Shown here in pieces: positions 1-17,528 of a DNA stretch of 64,000 nt (position 1 is its first letter; each line of letters opens with the position of its first letter). The DNA is from Puccinia triticina. Taxonomy: Eukaryota; Basidiomycota; Pucciniomycetes; Pucciniales; Pucciniaceae. The notes under the pieces are model-generated. The model ran no database searches. It had not been told where the DNA came from and saw only the letters and a list, made by a program, of their open reading frames with translations. The position numbers and the translations under genes are program-made. The stretch lies in NCBI RefSeq assembly GCF_026914185.1, contig NC_070568.1, positions 1,880,001-1,944,000 of the forward strand, in the 5' to 3' direction.

Positions 1-1595
1 CAATTCATCAAAGGCTTATGTAACAGCCACTCGTTCAGACCCTTAATCCACAAAATCCTCGCTCGTTCATCCTTACATATTACGAACTGATTCTTTAAAT
101 TCTGATCCTGATCAACTTTAGATCACGTCGTTTTAGGTCTCCTTAATATAACTATCTTCCTGATGGGTAGGACTCTATCTCATCACCCCTTCTCTTATTT
201 CTCCCCTCTCTCGTACCTATACCCTCCTACCCCTTACAACCTCCCTCACCTCTGCAGGTCTCTTACTTCTTCCTGGTCTGAAAGGTACCTTACTCTATGT
301 TTTGATCGGTTCTAAATCTTATGAAATGGAATGGAATGGAATGGAATTGAATCTCGCTATATTAAATTAGTTAACCCGCCATTATGCAAAAGGTACAATA
401 TCATCTCTTTAGACTCTATCTGCTTATATGATCTCAACTCGTTATCTTTCACTCACGTTACTCTACTCTATTGCTAGACTGTACTCTATGGCCTTGAAGA
501 CGGATCTCCATGTCTTATGAAGTTTGTCTGACCTTTACTGATTTTAATCGCCTCTACTCTCAGTCATTCTTGTGATTTTTTTTAACAGTTACTTAGATGT
601 TTCAGTTCACTGTATCTCGTACTTGGGTTTTCACCTTTCAATTTATCCTTCAAACCGCCCTCCCCTCACTACCCTTCACATCCCTGCGCATACTTTAGCT
701 TGGGCCTTGCAGTTTAGTATGTTTACGTACTTAGCTGTACTTACGAATCTTTATGCATCTATACATTTATTTTTACAGCCCGCAGAGATACTCATTAAGA
801 TCACTTTATCTTTTATCATGTTTTCATATACTTTAACGATTCTATTAAATCGAATACACCCCCCCCCCCCTCGTATATTACATCCCTTACTTACCCCCCC
901 CTACACCCCCTCTGTCACATCTTGTCTCGTATCGTTTACCTACCTCTCCACGTTACTATGCTTAAATATATCTCTCCTACATTTACCTGAACTAAAATAT
1001 ACACAACACAACACACCTGTGCAAGCCCTTATATAATATTCGCAAAGTGCTATATCTATACCTATCACAACCCTTATGATTATTACCTTTCACACACCCC
1101 CTCCATACCTTATACCTTATCCCCCCCCCCCCCCCCCCCGAAATACTCGGCAAGATTAACTTATTATCTGCTTAACACTATTTCCCCCTATCATATCCCT
1201 TCTTTTACTTACGCTTATTATACCCTAATTTTTAAAGAAATCAATAAATCTTAACCTACACTTATACCTGTTCCTCCCCCCCTCCTATCTCCCTTTACTC
1301 CTACCCCTCACTACCTTCGCACCCCCCTCTACTTCACTACCCCTCTTTGTACCTCTCATACTTACTGTCTTATCCCTTATATTGCTTCGCTTACATCCCC
1401 TGCTATTATTAGGCTTTAGTATCTATTATATGTGGAGCTCCGCCCCTTAGCAAAAGGCCTGATGGCAAGTATTATTATATATATTACCCCCCATTAAATA
1501 TTAGGCTCCTATACACCCACATTTATATCTTGTATATTTATATCTATGTATTTGTGCCCGTATTTTATATATATACATATATTATTGTTTATTAT
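1..1595. other. Mitochondrial spacer, no gene recognised
   Basis: AT-rich sequence with C homopolymers (for example near 861 and 1121) and a short GGAAT-type run near 325-345. A 154-codon open frame at 572-1036 is pyrimidine-rich, resembles no mitochondrial protein I know and crosses a C run. I see no tRNA or known exon here. Confidence 0.6.
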
Positions 1596-1678
1596 GGACA
1601 AGATGAGATTCGAACTCACAAGATGATTAACATCAGACGATTAGCAATCGGCTACACTTCCCCAGTTGCAGCTTGTCC
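1596..1678 (-). tRNA. trnS: tRNA-Ser(GCT)
   Basis: On the minus strand the acceptor GGACAAG pairs with CTTGTCC. The anticodon loop is TTGCTAA with anticodon GCT (Ser, AGY codons). A long variable arm (GATG paired with CATC) and a T-arm with loop TTCGAAT follow, as expected of class II tRNA-Ser. At 83 nt the length fits. It carries no CCA and sits upstream, in reading direction of the minus strand, of nothing recognisable within the window. Confidence 0.85.
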
Positions 1679-3101
1679 CTGTCCCTGTTCTCTTTTCATT
1701 GTTCTTTATTTTATTATCTTTATCCTTCTTACTTCTCTTTAAATTTAGGTTGCCCCCCCCATATTGGCCTCATTTTATCTGTCTTCATTACTTCATTTTA
1801 TCTATATTATTATCCCTTCTTATCCTCTTATTAACATGTATTAGATTCCCATACAAATCCTATGTTAAAAAAGGGTTAAGGATCACAATCTTGATACCCC
1901 CTCTGTCGATCAAAAGTCTAATGATATTCATTCTTATGAACATCCTATTTACGAAATTCCCCTCTCATTAGGATTAGATCTAGATGAAGATAGAAGATAG
2001 AAAATGAAGATAGAAGATAGAAAATGAAAATAAATATAAAGATGAAGATAGAATATATTTAATGAAGATCCATATTTAGATTGTGATTATGATGAAGGTG
2101 TTGGAGCCACTCTACCTGTCTTGCTCATCACACTCCCTCATTCTACCATCATGACTATTACGAAGGTTACATTCGCATTATCTAGGACTTGGGTGAAGTC
2201 CTGCCTGATGATATCCACCTCCCTCCTTGAATTTTACACTATTTTATCCTTTCTTATACCCTTGTCTATACCACTTGTAGCTCAATAAAAATTATATCTA
2301 GTACTTACTAAGATTGTGGAATTTATACTATAAAGTCTATCTATCGTCATGGGTTTTATTTCTTATTATTTTAGTCTTATAAATTTTTATATTATAAGTA
2401 TTCAAATTATAATGTTCTATTATATTGTTGCGTTGCTTATTCCCCTTACTTTCTTGAATGATCCTAAAACAATGAGTCGTTATCCTCCCTCCACGTGAAA
2501 GGGTGCTACATCTACTATATATTTCCCATACTTACCCATTTCTTTTAAGAAAAAAAAAGAAACCCCTTGATGCTAATCTTATATCACCTTATATCATCTC
2601 ATCTAAGCTCGCAAGTTGATGATAAATATAAAGAAGTCGTGACGTTGCTTCATTTTACCATAGTTTGACCTATTAACATCTCTATTTCGTATGCCTCTTC
2701 TCACCTCCCCTTTCTCCTTTTATTTAAAAACCTCTACAAGAATCTAACTTAACATGGGTATACGAAGAGGGGGGGGGAGGAAGGAAGCCTTATTATACTT
2801 AGCACATCCCTTCCCACTCCTTCACACTACATCCCTCAGCGTGATATGAGGGAGATTCTTTGTATTATACTTTACATCTGTCCTCATTATCCCCCCCCAT
2901 CTTAGTGCATATCCCCTCCATTCCTTTTATTGTTAGTGATTAGAGGAAAGGTTATCCTATCTATTTACTTCTTTTCAAAAACTTACCATAACATTTTTAT
3001 TAAAAGGATCATGTAAACCGAGGGGGGTTTATATTCTAGCTGAAGTATAATCATAGAGCTTAACTTAACTTAACTTAACTTAGCTTAGCTAAGCTACGAT
3101 T
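1679..3101. other. Mitochondrial spacer with short tandem repeats
   Basis: No gene recognised. It has a purine-rich direct repeat of a GAAGATAGAAGATAGAAAAT-like unit at about 1,985-2,035 and a TTAAC pentanucleotide run at 3,058-3,085, just after the nad5 stop codon. Two C homopolymers are present. A 101-codon open frame at 1,666-1,971 lies over a tRNA and looks fortuitous. Confidence 0.5.
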
Positions 3102-6100
3102 TTAAAGAGTGATGAGGGATAGACTAAGAGTAGCAAATAGTATATAAGTAGCATATGAGGTTGTAATCCCTGTATCTATACGGCTCATTGAAGCAGCTCA
3201 AGAATTCATTGTTGACTCTATTTTAACTGGTCCTATTATTTCTAGACTTCCCTTATCCAGTGTTTGACTACAAAAATAACCCAGTCTTATACTTATTATA
3301 ATAATGTATGAATAAACAATATCCACCATTCACTTCTTATTAAAAAACCTAGTGATGAGTATTCCCTGTGTTCCACTTGATATATATACAATATAGTGTG
3401 GCTTATATGTATATAGATAAAAGGCTATACTTGCACTAAAAATGGTTAGTATGGTTGGAATTAGCTTCATTGTAATAGGTATAAATTCTGCTTCTATCAG
3501 TGTAACAGATTCAGGTCTATGATACATAGAAGATATTAGCCCATCTGTACCCATTCCTGTTATTATATCTCTTGAGATGTAACCAAAAAAGATGGATATA
3601 AAAGCAAGAAGAGTAAATGTCATCTGTACTAGAATAGGCTGATCATGAGTCTGTATATATTGTTGTCTACTCGCATGAGGCATACCTGTAAACGTTATAC
3701 ATACTAGCCTTATCGAATAAAAAGCTGTCAGGAAGGCTGTTATCGTCCCCATTACGTATGCTTGGTACCCTGTAAAAGTATATTGACTATAAGCTAGCTC
3801 TAGAATCAGATCCTTTGAATAATAACCTGATAGAGGAAAAATCGCTATTAGACTTAGACTCCCTACTATTATGGCCGTATAAGTAAAAGGTAGTATCATC
3901 ATTAGACCTCCTAGCCTCCTTATATCTTGCTCATCTGATATGGAATGTAGCACTCCACCCGCAGATAGAAATAGTAGAGCTTTAAAATAAGCATGACTTG
4001 CTATATGTATTAGTGCCGCTGAATATTGACTTAGCCCTACTGCTATGACCAGATATCCTATTTGAGATATTGTTGAATATGCAATTAGACGCTTCATGTC
4101 ATTCTGGAATAGACCTGAACTAGCCGCAAAAATAGTTGTTATTTGACCTACAAATAGAATACATAGAAGAGAATAGGGTGCATACTCTAGAATGGGAGAA
4201 CTTCTGATGAGTAGATAAATCCCTGCTGTTACTAGTGTAGCTGCATGTAGCATTGAACTTACTGGTGTAGGCAATTTTATTATTAATACTTATTTCATCC
4301 ACACCGCCTCTCCCCTATAAAAGCAAAAGCCTTTATTACTGCGGGAGCGTGGATGCGGAGGAGATTTGTCCATTTTATGGATTACAAGTACTAATTCTGC
4401 ACATTTGGCAGCAGTAACTCTCATTACTGATTGGACTATATCATCTCTCTTGCCTATGTCTTACTTGATACCCCCCCCCCCCCCCCACATGGAGCTGGAG
4501 CCCGCGAGAGCTAGAGCGAGAGCTTCACGTGTAGTCTCTGAGGATCCTACTTGTACTTTATCTATATATACGTTGGTTTCCTGCTGATTGCCCATTGTTT
4601 CATCTATGATATTTTACCTTATTTACCTTATTTACCCTCTTTACTTTATTTACCTTATTTTTATTACTAAAATTACTAAAATAACTAAAATAACTAAAAT
4701 AACTAAAATAACTAAACTAACTAAATTTACTAAACTATACCGCTATGACATAGCTGAAATTATTCTATACCGGTTATGTTCATTCTACGTTAATCAAGAC
4801 CCGACTCAATGATTACCTTTAATAATAAGGTAAGGTAAGGTATGGTAAGGTAAGGTAAGGTAAGGTTCTCATAGCTTTAGGGTATTCCAGCATTTAGTGA
4901 AGTTTTTAGAGGGCCCTGCCGGTATAACCGAGCTTATACATAAAGATTGAATGCATATACTGTGTTACTAGTTCTCGCACTTGTTCTATACTAGATCTAC
5001 TAATACGAATACGATACGTGTTCTTAGCTGCATTACGAAGCTGAAGTGCACTTTCAATACTTAGTTGTTGTAGCAGTAGATCTTGTAGCCGTTGACACTC
5101 GGCCTTTGTGAAAGATTCGGTACAAAGAACTACTGTTTTCTTTTTATTATCAAAATAACCATCCTCCATAACTCAATGTGCTAGCTATCTGGCTGAGAAC
5201 ATCTTTGCAATACAATAGGGTACAATCTTAATGAATTTGTTTAGATCCGGACCCCAACGGTATCAAAGTGCATGAAGTTCTGTAAAAATGGGACAACAAC
5301 CAGTACAAAAATAATAATGTGCAATATCCTTCCCAGCATGTTGGGTATATTTGTATTAGGCCAAGGTATTAGTGCAAAAGGTCTGAAAGACGCATATGTT
5401 GCACCACAAAGAAAAACTATATACCCTCTAGAAGATGCTATCATTGATATTCCGTATCTTGCACTTCCTTTCATAATTCCATTCTTAGTACCTACCTGTT
5501 TGGATGTGTCCACCACCTAGTATATTCCCTGCTATTACCTGTAGCACCTCATCCGGAACAGTCTGAAGAAACGTTGGAAGACCTCTACTTATTCCCCTTG
5601 CCCTGCTCAGGATGTTGCTTCTTTCTTTAGGTTTTTGTATTCGCTATCTACTATTTTGTTTTATTACAATTTACGTAACTTGCCCGACCCTCCATCGCGG
5701 AGACTAGTCAAGTATGAAGACCTAGTTGAGCACTCTTCGACATAGCTCCTATTATAAACATAATACCAATAAATGTTAGTGCTGCTGTTGATATATAAGG
5801 TGAAAGACTAAACGCTGTTGCATAGTCCATATTTGAAAAAGTTCACAGACATGCTATAAACCCTATACTAATAAATATATCCCCCACTCTATTTACTGTT
5901 ATCGCCTGAATCGCCGCCTTTGAAGCTTGAATCCTTGTATACCAGAAATTAATGAGAAGATATGAAAGCACTCCAATACCTTCCCACAGAATTGGTTATA
6001 AAGATAAAGATAAAGATAAAGATAAAGATAAAGATAAAGATAAAGATAAAGATAAAGATAAATATTTCTACAAATAGCCCTTTTAGTTAACATCTTACAT

Positions 6101-7485
6101 CTTACTTAACATCTTATATATTATTTATTCATCCTTCTATCTACCTACGATCTTATTTAGTGAACCGGTTGTCGCACTCTTATCCTATCCGTCTGCGTCA
6201 GGCTGCCCCCCCCCCCATTAGCCGCCCTCTTAGCGTTAAACATCTCATTAAAGATTATATTCTATTCTATTATATCCTATTCTATTATATTAGATTAGCT
6301 CTCTGTTTAACCCTTACAAAAGCATACCTATTTATCCTCCTACACCGTCCGATCGTTGAAGGTTCTATGACCCCTGCCCATAGATGTCCGCTGCTCCGCT
6401 ATACCCTCCTTAATTACTTTACTCGGTTCTTGTTGTACATATGGGTTCAGGCAGGGATTATCTCGTGACTTTAAGGCGTTGGATCTATCTACCCCCTGCT
6501 CTTGAATCTGGCTTACGCGTATGTTTTAGCTTCTAAACTCATAAAATGCTCAAACATTGAATATAGCTTATCAAAAGGGTCAGGATATACTTTATCACAT
6601 CAAACCCTTCCACTATGCGTTGGCTTTACCCCCCCATCGATGCGTCACCTAGTATTGCGCATGTTAACACCTACTTCCGTATCAACATTAGTACAATGGA
6701 AGCTGTCGCTTATAAATTCTATAATATTAAGATGGCTACCCAAATCTTCACCCCCACCCCTACTCTACATCATCCAATTTTCATTGAACTCTGGACTATA
6801 TCTTCAAGCTACTCCCGTACTCGTTGGAAATGGCTGCACCACGTATAGTCTCTGGGGATCCTACTGCCTACTATATTAGTCTAATAAAAAAAGGGTTGGT
6901 TTCCTGCTGATTGCCCCCCCCCCATTGTCCACAACACTCCCTCACACTCATAACTGTGTGCCTATTCCTATTACTCTATACTTTTAGGTGCACAAAGGCT
7001 TTAGGGGTTCCCAGCATACAGTGGTGTACTCTATACTGCTTACGCAGTACTTAGGCCGGAAAAGTTTGACCTACAAATATTAGTAGATATGAATCCGCAC
7101 TTACCAGAATCATTATGAAAAACGTAAACGCTGATAGATAGGATATAAATCTCTGCACATGTGGATCATTCGCTATATATCAAGTACTATATACATGTAC
7201 TACAAATGAAATCTGACTTACTACTATCAGCATCATTACCGTCATCGGATCAAAGTGAAATGACCAATTAATACTTAGGGTGTCACTCTCCATCCAATTC
7301 CATAGTACTACATACACCGTGCTCTGGCTGAATACTACTTCATAACATATCAGTATTATTATTACCATACTCATAAATATAAATAGTACTGAAATCACAT
7401 TCGACCCCGTACCTCCTATCTTCCTCCCTAGTAGACCCGTGCACAGTGATGAGGCTAGTGGAATGAAAATCGATGTGAGATACAT
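3102..7485 (-). CDS. nad5: NADH dehydrogenase subunit 5 (nad5), three exons
   Basis: Membrane proton-pumping subunit of respiratory complex I. The exons are 7485-7069 (139 codons), about 5986-5687 (100) and 4271-3102 (390 with stop TAA), giving about 628 residues, close to the usual fungal length of about 650. Exon 1 ends in LLIFVG; exon 2 begins [15 protein letters not shown] and ends SAMEG; exon 3 begins [17 protein letters not shown]. Together they give the conserved nad5 core with [12 protein letters not shown]. In-frame TGA encodes Trp several times, for example near 7179, near 5707 and in the C-terminus near 3334. It lies 6 nt after nad4L on the same strand, a classic fungal pair probably co-transcribed. 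Exon borders are placed by protein conservation and may be off by a few bases. Confidence 0.95.
4272..5686 (-). other. nad5 group I intron 2
   Basis: This splits nad5 between AMEG and PTPVS. On the minus strand the group I core is visible: a Q-like element with CAGCAGGAAACC (about 4574-4593), an R element CAGAGACTA (about 4531-4543) and an S element matching ATATAGTCC (about 4433-4444). A degenerate LAGLIDADG reading frame lies 5' of the core. Short repeats (ACTAAAATA at 4,665-4,720 and AAGGT at 4,830-4,866) have expanded between endonuclease remnant and core. Confidence 0.85.
4906..5520 (-). pseudogene. Decayed LAGLIDADG homing endonuclease in nad5 intron 2
   Basis: The C-terminal half is well preserved (5169-4906): [20 protein letters not shown] followed by a [13 protein letters not shown] segment and a YKLGY ending, characteristic of intronic LAGLIDADG proteins. 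Just upstream the same frame reads NKFIKIVPY and then has a TAG stop near 5179. Further upstream (to about 5520) the homologous signal moves to another frame. So the gene is broken by at least one stop and one frameshift even under code 4. No intact first LAGLIDADG motif was found. Such open frames normally drive intron homing; this one is probably inactive. Confidence 0.75.
5987..7068 (-). other. nad5 group I intron 1, without endonuclease
   Basis: This splits nad5 between LLIFVG and WEGIG. The core reads on the minus strand as Q (CAGCAGGAAACC, about 6898-6916), R (CAGAGACTATA, about 6845-6858) and S (AAGATATAGTCC, 6793-6804). R and S lie close together, so nothing is inserted in that loop. 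The remaining 0.8 kb toward the 3' splice site is pyrimidine-rich and contains a pure run of the hexamer GATAAA at 6,000-6,060. No endonuclease frame was seen. Confidence 0.8.
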
Positions 7486-7491
7486 CCCCCC

Positions 7492-7752
7492 CTATATTGA
7501 AATACTTCCTCTTAGTCTGTAATAAGCTACTACTAGACCTAGCCCAATCGCACTCTCTGCACCCGCTATTGAAATAATTAGTACCCCATAGGTCATCCCT
7601 ATTACATCATCATAAGCATAACTGCTTATTACAAATATCATAGTACATCCTAGTAGTATTAGCTCAATCAAAATTAGCATCATAATAATATTTCTCCTAT
7701 TTCTTATGAAACCCAGAACCCCTACTATAAATAGTGATATACTTAGTGTCAT
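7492..7752 (-). CDS. nad4L: NADH dehydrogenase subunit 4L (nad4L)
   Basis: Small complex I membrane subunit of 86 residues, typical for the family at about 88-90. It has three hydrophobic segments, and the central ELILLG stretch and the acidic residue in the GAESAIGLGLVV segment are hallmarks of NuoK/nad4L. It starts at ATG 7752 and stops with TAG at 7492-7494, leaving 6 nt before the nad5 start on the same strand. No intron. The close spacing suggests a shared transcript with nad5. Confidence 0.95.
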   Translation of the reverse strand: MTLSISLFIVGVLGFIRNRRNIIMMLILIELILLGCTMIFVISSYAYDDVIGMTYGVLIISIAGAESAIGLGLVVAYYRLRGSISI

Positions 7753-8035
7753 CTTTCTTTAGGTCCGCCTTATCTGTTTTATTATTTTTTAACACACTCC
7801 ACTGTCTAATCCACACACCCTCCTCAGGCTGTTACACTATCTACCCCCCTCCCCCCCCCCCCCCCCCGCAGGTGGGTTGTTTAGCTACACCACCCCCCCC
7901 TTACCCTATCCCCTAATCTACCCAATGAGGCCTATTTCATCCGTCTAACCCTGCCCGTATCACACCTATCCTCCTCCGTTCACCCCTGTGTGAAGATTAT
8001 CTACCACCCGTATATTACCTGCAGCGTATTAGTAC

Positions 8036-8106
8036 GAGGTTGATGAGATTCGAACTCACAATAGCTTCCCCGACAAGAAAGAGTCTTACCATTAGACGAC
8101 AACCAC
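8036..8106 (-). tRNA. trnD: tRNA-Asp(GTC)
   Basis: Minus strand. The D-arm contains CTAATGGTAAG. The anticodon arm is CTTTC / TTGTCGG / GGAAG with anticodon GTC. The T-arm is GTGAG / TTCGAAT / CTCAT. The acceptor is 7 bp (GTGGTTG with CAACCTC) with one mismatch. No CCA is encoded. It is the first of four tRNAs spread over 3 kb upstream of nad4L. Confidence 0.8.
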
Positions 8107-8202
8107 TCTCAAGCTTTATCCTTACTTCCAACGATACCCTATATCTAACATCCTCTACCCTTAACCCTATATATCATCTATTATATATTTAACCCTCTCT
8201 TT

Positions 8203-8280
8203 GAGCAGGAGAGAATCGAACTCACTTAGCAATACTGCACCGATTTTACAGATCGGTCAATCTTCCAAGATTATCTGCTC
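8203..8280 (-). tRNA. trnY: tRNA-Tyr(GTA)
   Basis: Minus strand, 78 nt. The acceptor GAGCAGA pairs imperfectly with CCTGCTC. The anticodon loop CTGTAAA sits in a strong ACCGAT/ATCGGT stem, giving GTA. A class II variable arm, GCAG-TATT-GC-like, precedes a T-arm with loop TTCGATT. Its sequence differs from the nuclear tRNA-Tyr-like primer-binding sites seen later in the window. Confidence 0.85.
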
Positions 8281-10088
8281 ACCCCCCCCCCCCCTAACTA
8301 TACCTCATAAAACCTGCCCTCACCCCCCCCCCCCCCCCTAATGCAACCTTACCTACTTCTTTTACCTTAAAAACCATATTTATCTATTTATCCTTACCTA
8401 GTCCTACATCACTCACCCTCCTTCGCCTTATACTTATCCTACATCCTGCCTCACCCTCGCCCCATCCCTCCCTCCCTTATAAATCCAAGAATATTAAAAG
8501 AGGCTGATTATTCTTGTTTTATAGCCATATTTTACCTGGCTTTACAACATCCCCCGTTATCTACATCTCATTGTCATACTACCCCCCCCCCCCCATTTCT
8601 TTTTATTTACCCCTCCCTACTTCATAATGAAAAAGGAGTGAAAGTGACCCTCATCCTTCTATCTATAAACACTCTGATAACCTTTAGTTACACCCTTGCA
8701 CCTTAACCCATTTCTTTTATTTATTTATCAATTTATCTCCCCCTACTACAACCATAACATACACCTTTCGTCTTATGCTGTCCGCCTTTAAGCTTAAGGT
8801 CCTGACCTATCTCTACCCACCCCCCCTTCTATAAATCCATTTATCTCACCCTTGTATCTTACCCCCCCCCCCCCACTCTACGCATACATATTCTTATCAC
8901 CTCAATAGACATTTCGTATAGTTTTAAACATCCTACTGCTGGTGACCTATCCCTACCCATTTCTTTTATTATTTTATTAATCTATCTATCTCACACCTCT
9001 CCTATTACCATATCCCCTATCACTGTTAGTTAGAATATCTTATAAACCTCCTTACACTCGTTACCCCCCCCCCCCATCTCTTCTTAAAAAAATAAATCAT
9101 ACCCCTCTTTATATCTACCCTTATCCCCCCCCCCCCCCCCACACACTACACCTGTATGGAAGGAATTGAGAGAAAAGATATATTTTTATTACTACTATTA
9201 TTGCCTATATACTACTGGACTCTTATATTTCTTACAACTGCTACCTGTTACATACTCCCTTTTATCCCTCATAGCTCCAACCCTTATACCTTATTCTTTA
9301 TTCATATATATTTTATTATTATTTATATTTTATTTTTATTCATCCCTATCTTTATCTATCTTTATTATCCCTATATTTAGTTTCTCCCTCTTATCCCCCC
9401 TATCACTATTTTCTATATAGACCTATATATTCCCCCCCCCTATTTATCTTTACACTGCACATATTAGCCTCTTTTACATCCATCCTTAGTGAAAGGTTCT
9501 TTGTAAAAGTAGAAGAGCCATTCTTTCAAAATCCTCATTATATCATTATACGTAGTTACTTATCGGCCGCATACCTGCCTATTGTACATTATACACCATC
9601 TTAACATCTATCCCCCCTTCCTACAGGCACATCCCCTCCCCCCCCCTTTTTATTATATTTTATTATATCCCTATATTATTATAGTCTATTTTATCCTATC
9701 TTATTCTTTATTCTTATGTTCTATTCTTTCTTTTCTAACCTATTATCTCTTTTACCCTGTTTTTATCTATTATTATATCCTATAATATCCTATCTTATTC
9801 TTTATTCTTATATCCTATTCTTTTCTTCTCTATTTTACCTTTTATGTCCTCCTATCTCCCCTACACCCCCATTTCTTTTCTATTAACATTTTATCCCTTG
9901 ACACCTCCCTCATCCCTCTACTCAATCAAAGCATGTTTATTTTTATTAGTTAGTTTCTAACTACACTTTTAGTATAAGAAAAGCAAGAAGTGATGTGATG
10001 AAATTTAGTTAAGCATCTCATTTGATATAACAACTCGTATCCTCTATCTCTGCATGAGTCTTAATTATTACGGGCATTATCTTATTCT
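8281..10088. other. Mitochondrial spacer rich in C homopolymers
   Basis: No gene recognised in 1.8 kb. At least eight C runs of about ten or more lie on the plus strand (for example 8,281, 8,325, 8,581, 8,865, 9,063, 9,125). The rest is T/A/C-rich with low complexity. The open frames at 9,156-9,420 and 9,582-9,785 are Leu/Tyr/Ile-rich translations of this low-complexity DNA and have no family resemblance I can see. Confidence 0.55.
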
Positions 10089-10160
10089 GCCCTGGGAGAG
10101 ATTTGAACTCTCAACCTATCAGGCTTCAACTGATCGCTCTACCAATCGAGCTACCTGGGC
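10089..10160 (-). tRNA. trnF: tRNA-Phe(GAA)
   Basis: Minus strand, 72 nt. The D-arm contains TAGCTCGATTGGTAGAGC, the anticodon arm is ATCAG / TTGAAGC / CTGAT with anticodon GAA, and the T-arm has loop TTCAAAT. Acceptor GCCCAGG against CCAGGGC has one mismatch. Confidence 0.85.
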
Positions 10161-10875
10161 TTAGCCTACTTACTACCCTCTTTATCTTGTCTTGCACCTT
10201 CACTGCATTACATCATACTCCGTTGAGTTTTGTTGATACACAAAAATCGCCTCGCACCTAATAGTCTACCTCTGTCGTAGTCGTTTATTTTATCTATCTT
10301 ATATTAATTCTTTTAGTTGCTGGTTACCTTGTGCTAGCATTTTGCTTTACTCTTACATGCCACTTAAGCATATCTATTCGAAATGGATTCCACCTTATAT
10401 TACCCATTTCGAATAAATCTACCCATTTCTCTCCCCTTAATTTTAAATAAATCAACCTTTATTACTCTTATCATTGCCCCCCCCCCCCCATTACTCTACT
10501 TTTAACACTTTCCTTACTTTAGCATACCCTTACTTTTATTGACATCTTTTACAGGTGGCCACATATATATATATAGTATTACCACTATTTTATACTATCT
10601 CAGCTACTACATCCCCCTTCACATCCCTCTCCCATAGTCTACTACGCCTCCCCCCCACCTTTTATATATTATAAATGCATACCTCTCCTCCCCCCCCCCC
10701 CCCCCGACTATGTTAATATAAAACATATCCTATAGCAGTATATACTAACTTATTATTTTATGAGTTAAAGATGTATCTATAAAGTGGACATTATCGTCAA
10801 CTTACCTCCCCTCCCCCCCCCCATTTTATTCAAAAAAGTATGCTCAAAGAAAGGTTATTCTGACCTATTGACACT
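10161..10875. other. Mitochondrial spacer, no gene recognised
   Basis: AT-rich spacer between tRNA-Phe and tRNA-Ala with C homopolymers near 10,478, 10,690 and 10,812 and a short TA run near 10,563. Nothing coding was recognised. Confidence 0.5.
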
Positions 10876-10945
10876 GGAGATTTTGAGAATCGAACTCAAA
10901 TCTAATTACTGCAAATAATTCGTACTGCCATTGTACTAAACCCCC
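10876..10945 (-). tRNA. trnA: tRNA-Ala(TGC)
   Basis: Minus strand, 70 nt. Acceptor GGGGGTT pairs with AATCTCC (two G-T pairs). The anticodon arm is AATTA / TTTGCAG / TAATT with anticodon TGC. The T-arm is TTGAG / TTCGATT / CTCAA. No CCA. Confidence 0.85.
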
Positions 10946-11945
10946 TGGTTTTACTCTACTTACACCCCCTTATTCCTGTACTACCCCCCCCTTTAACCAT
11001 CACCCCCCTCACTACTCCTACTACCTCTACCTTTCAAAACTTCTCGTCTTACCTCACTACGAGTAGAAGAATCACAATGGATGCTGCCTTTCACAAATAC
11101 CCACTAAGGTTATTACCTCTTCCCTCCTCCCCCCCCCCCCCCCCGGGGATCACATCACATCACATCACATCACATCACATCACATCACATCACACCACAT
11201 AACGTCACATCACACCACGATTACCAGGAGATTTAATAGTGAAAGAGAAAATCTTTAGACTGGAGTTACCTACTTAGAGCATGTGTTGATGAGGGATGAT
11301 AAGATGTATTCTATAAAGCTGGTGAAACTATCTATTTTATAAAGCTGATGATCCTATTTATTGCATTTATTAGACTGATGATTATATTCTCTTATAAAAC
11401 AGATGAGAAGGAGAAATAGGTTAAAAGATATAGGTATTATATTATAATTATATCGTATCCATAACACCCCCCTCAGAGTTGCTTAGTTATGTATAAACAT
11501 ATGCTGTTTACAAAGCTGGTGCTCCTGTTAGCATGTTATTATCCATTTCTTCGAAGAAGAAATCTCATATTTCTACGGCTACCCCCCCTTCATACACACA
11601 TGACTCATACGTGTTTAATCTATGTTAGTCGAAATACGTCTTATATCTGTCGGTCTTAGGTGCTTATATTTTACATAACACCTTGATCCATTTCGAATTT
11701 ATCTCCTACCCTTACCCCTTAGCTTACATTTTATTTTTTTAGGTACGGTTTATCTTTATATTTATAATACTCTACCCTCTTATCATGTACGGGCATATAT
11801 ATACTATTATTACTTATTACTACAAGTCTTAAACATCTCCGCCTTACCACACCCTTATCCTATCCTCTCCCATATCCCTCCTTCGCGGTAGTAGCATTTT
11901 ATTTCTTTACTTTTATATACGGCTTACACTAAAGGGGGATATATA
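10946..11945. other. Mitochondrial spacer downstream of cox1
   Basis: No gene recognised. A pentanucleotide array of CACAT units occupies about 11,155-11,215, immediately after a C run. The rest is AT-rich. It separates tRNA-Ala from the cox1 stop codon. Confidence 0.5.
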
Positions 11946-17145
<5,200 letters not shown>

Positions 17146-17369
17146 ATGAAGGGCCGTTGTGTTCAACCAAAAAATCCGTACTCAATACTTACTTAACTAG
17201 TTATCTAGCCTTTAGGTAAGCATAGTTATATCCGCTATTGTATATCCCAACTTACTTGTCTATAAGAATTTAATTCAATAACGTTTCCTCTCTCCTGCAT
17301 TCTCACCCACCCCCTACTATCGTATACTTAGGTATTCTTCAAACCTAGTCTTAGATAAAGGCTTGAGCT

Positions 17370-17528
17370 ATGTATTATTGGATCTTTTATGTAGATGAGG
17401 AAGATATACTTTATATCCCCTACAATGGATATGAGTATCGACTGTACATTAAGCACCATTACAGGCACCCACAAGTGACCCAGTCTGTAGCGATCCTTAG
17501 GAGAACCGACGGTCTTAGCATTAGGTAA
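17370..17528 (+). CDS. Possible small hypothetical protein
   Basis: A 52-codon plus-strand frame starting MYYWIFYVDEEDILYIPYNG, with mixed, non-repetitive amino acid composition unlike the low-complexity frames around it. No family was recognised, and every other gene in this block is on the minus strand, so it may be chance or a remnant of an intron protein. Confidence 0.15.
   Translation: MYYWIFYVDEEDILYIPYNGYEYRLYIKHHYRHPQVTQSVAILRRTDGLSIR

Noticed and set aside
572..1036. 154-codon protein gene in mitochondrial spacer
   Set aside because: Pyrimidine-rich low-complexity sequence including C runs, opposite in strand to all mitochondrial genes, no family resemblance.
5272..5520. 82-codon plus-strand frame in nad5 intron 2
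   Set aside because: Antisense shadow of the decayed LAGLIDADG gene.
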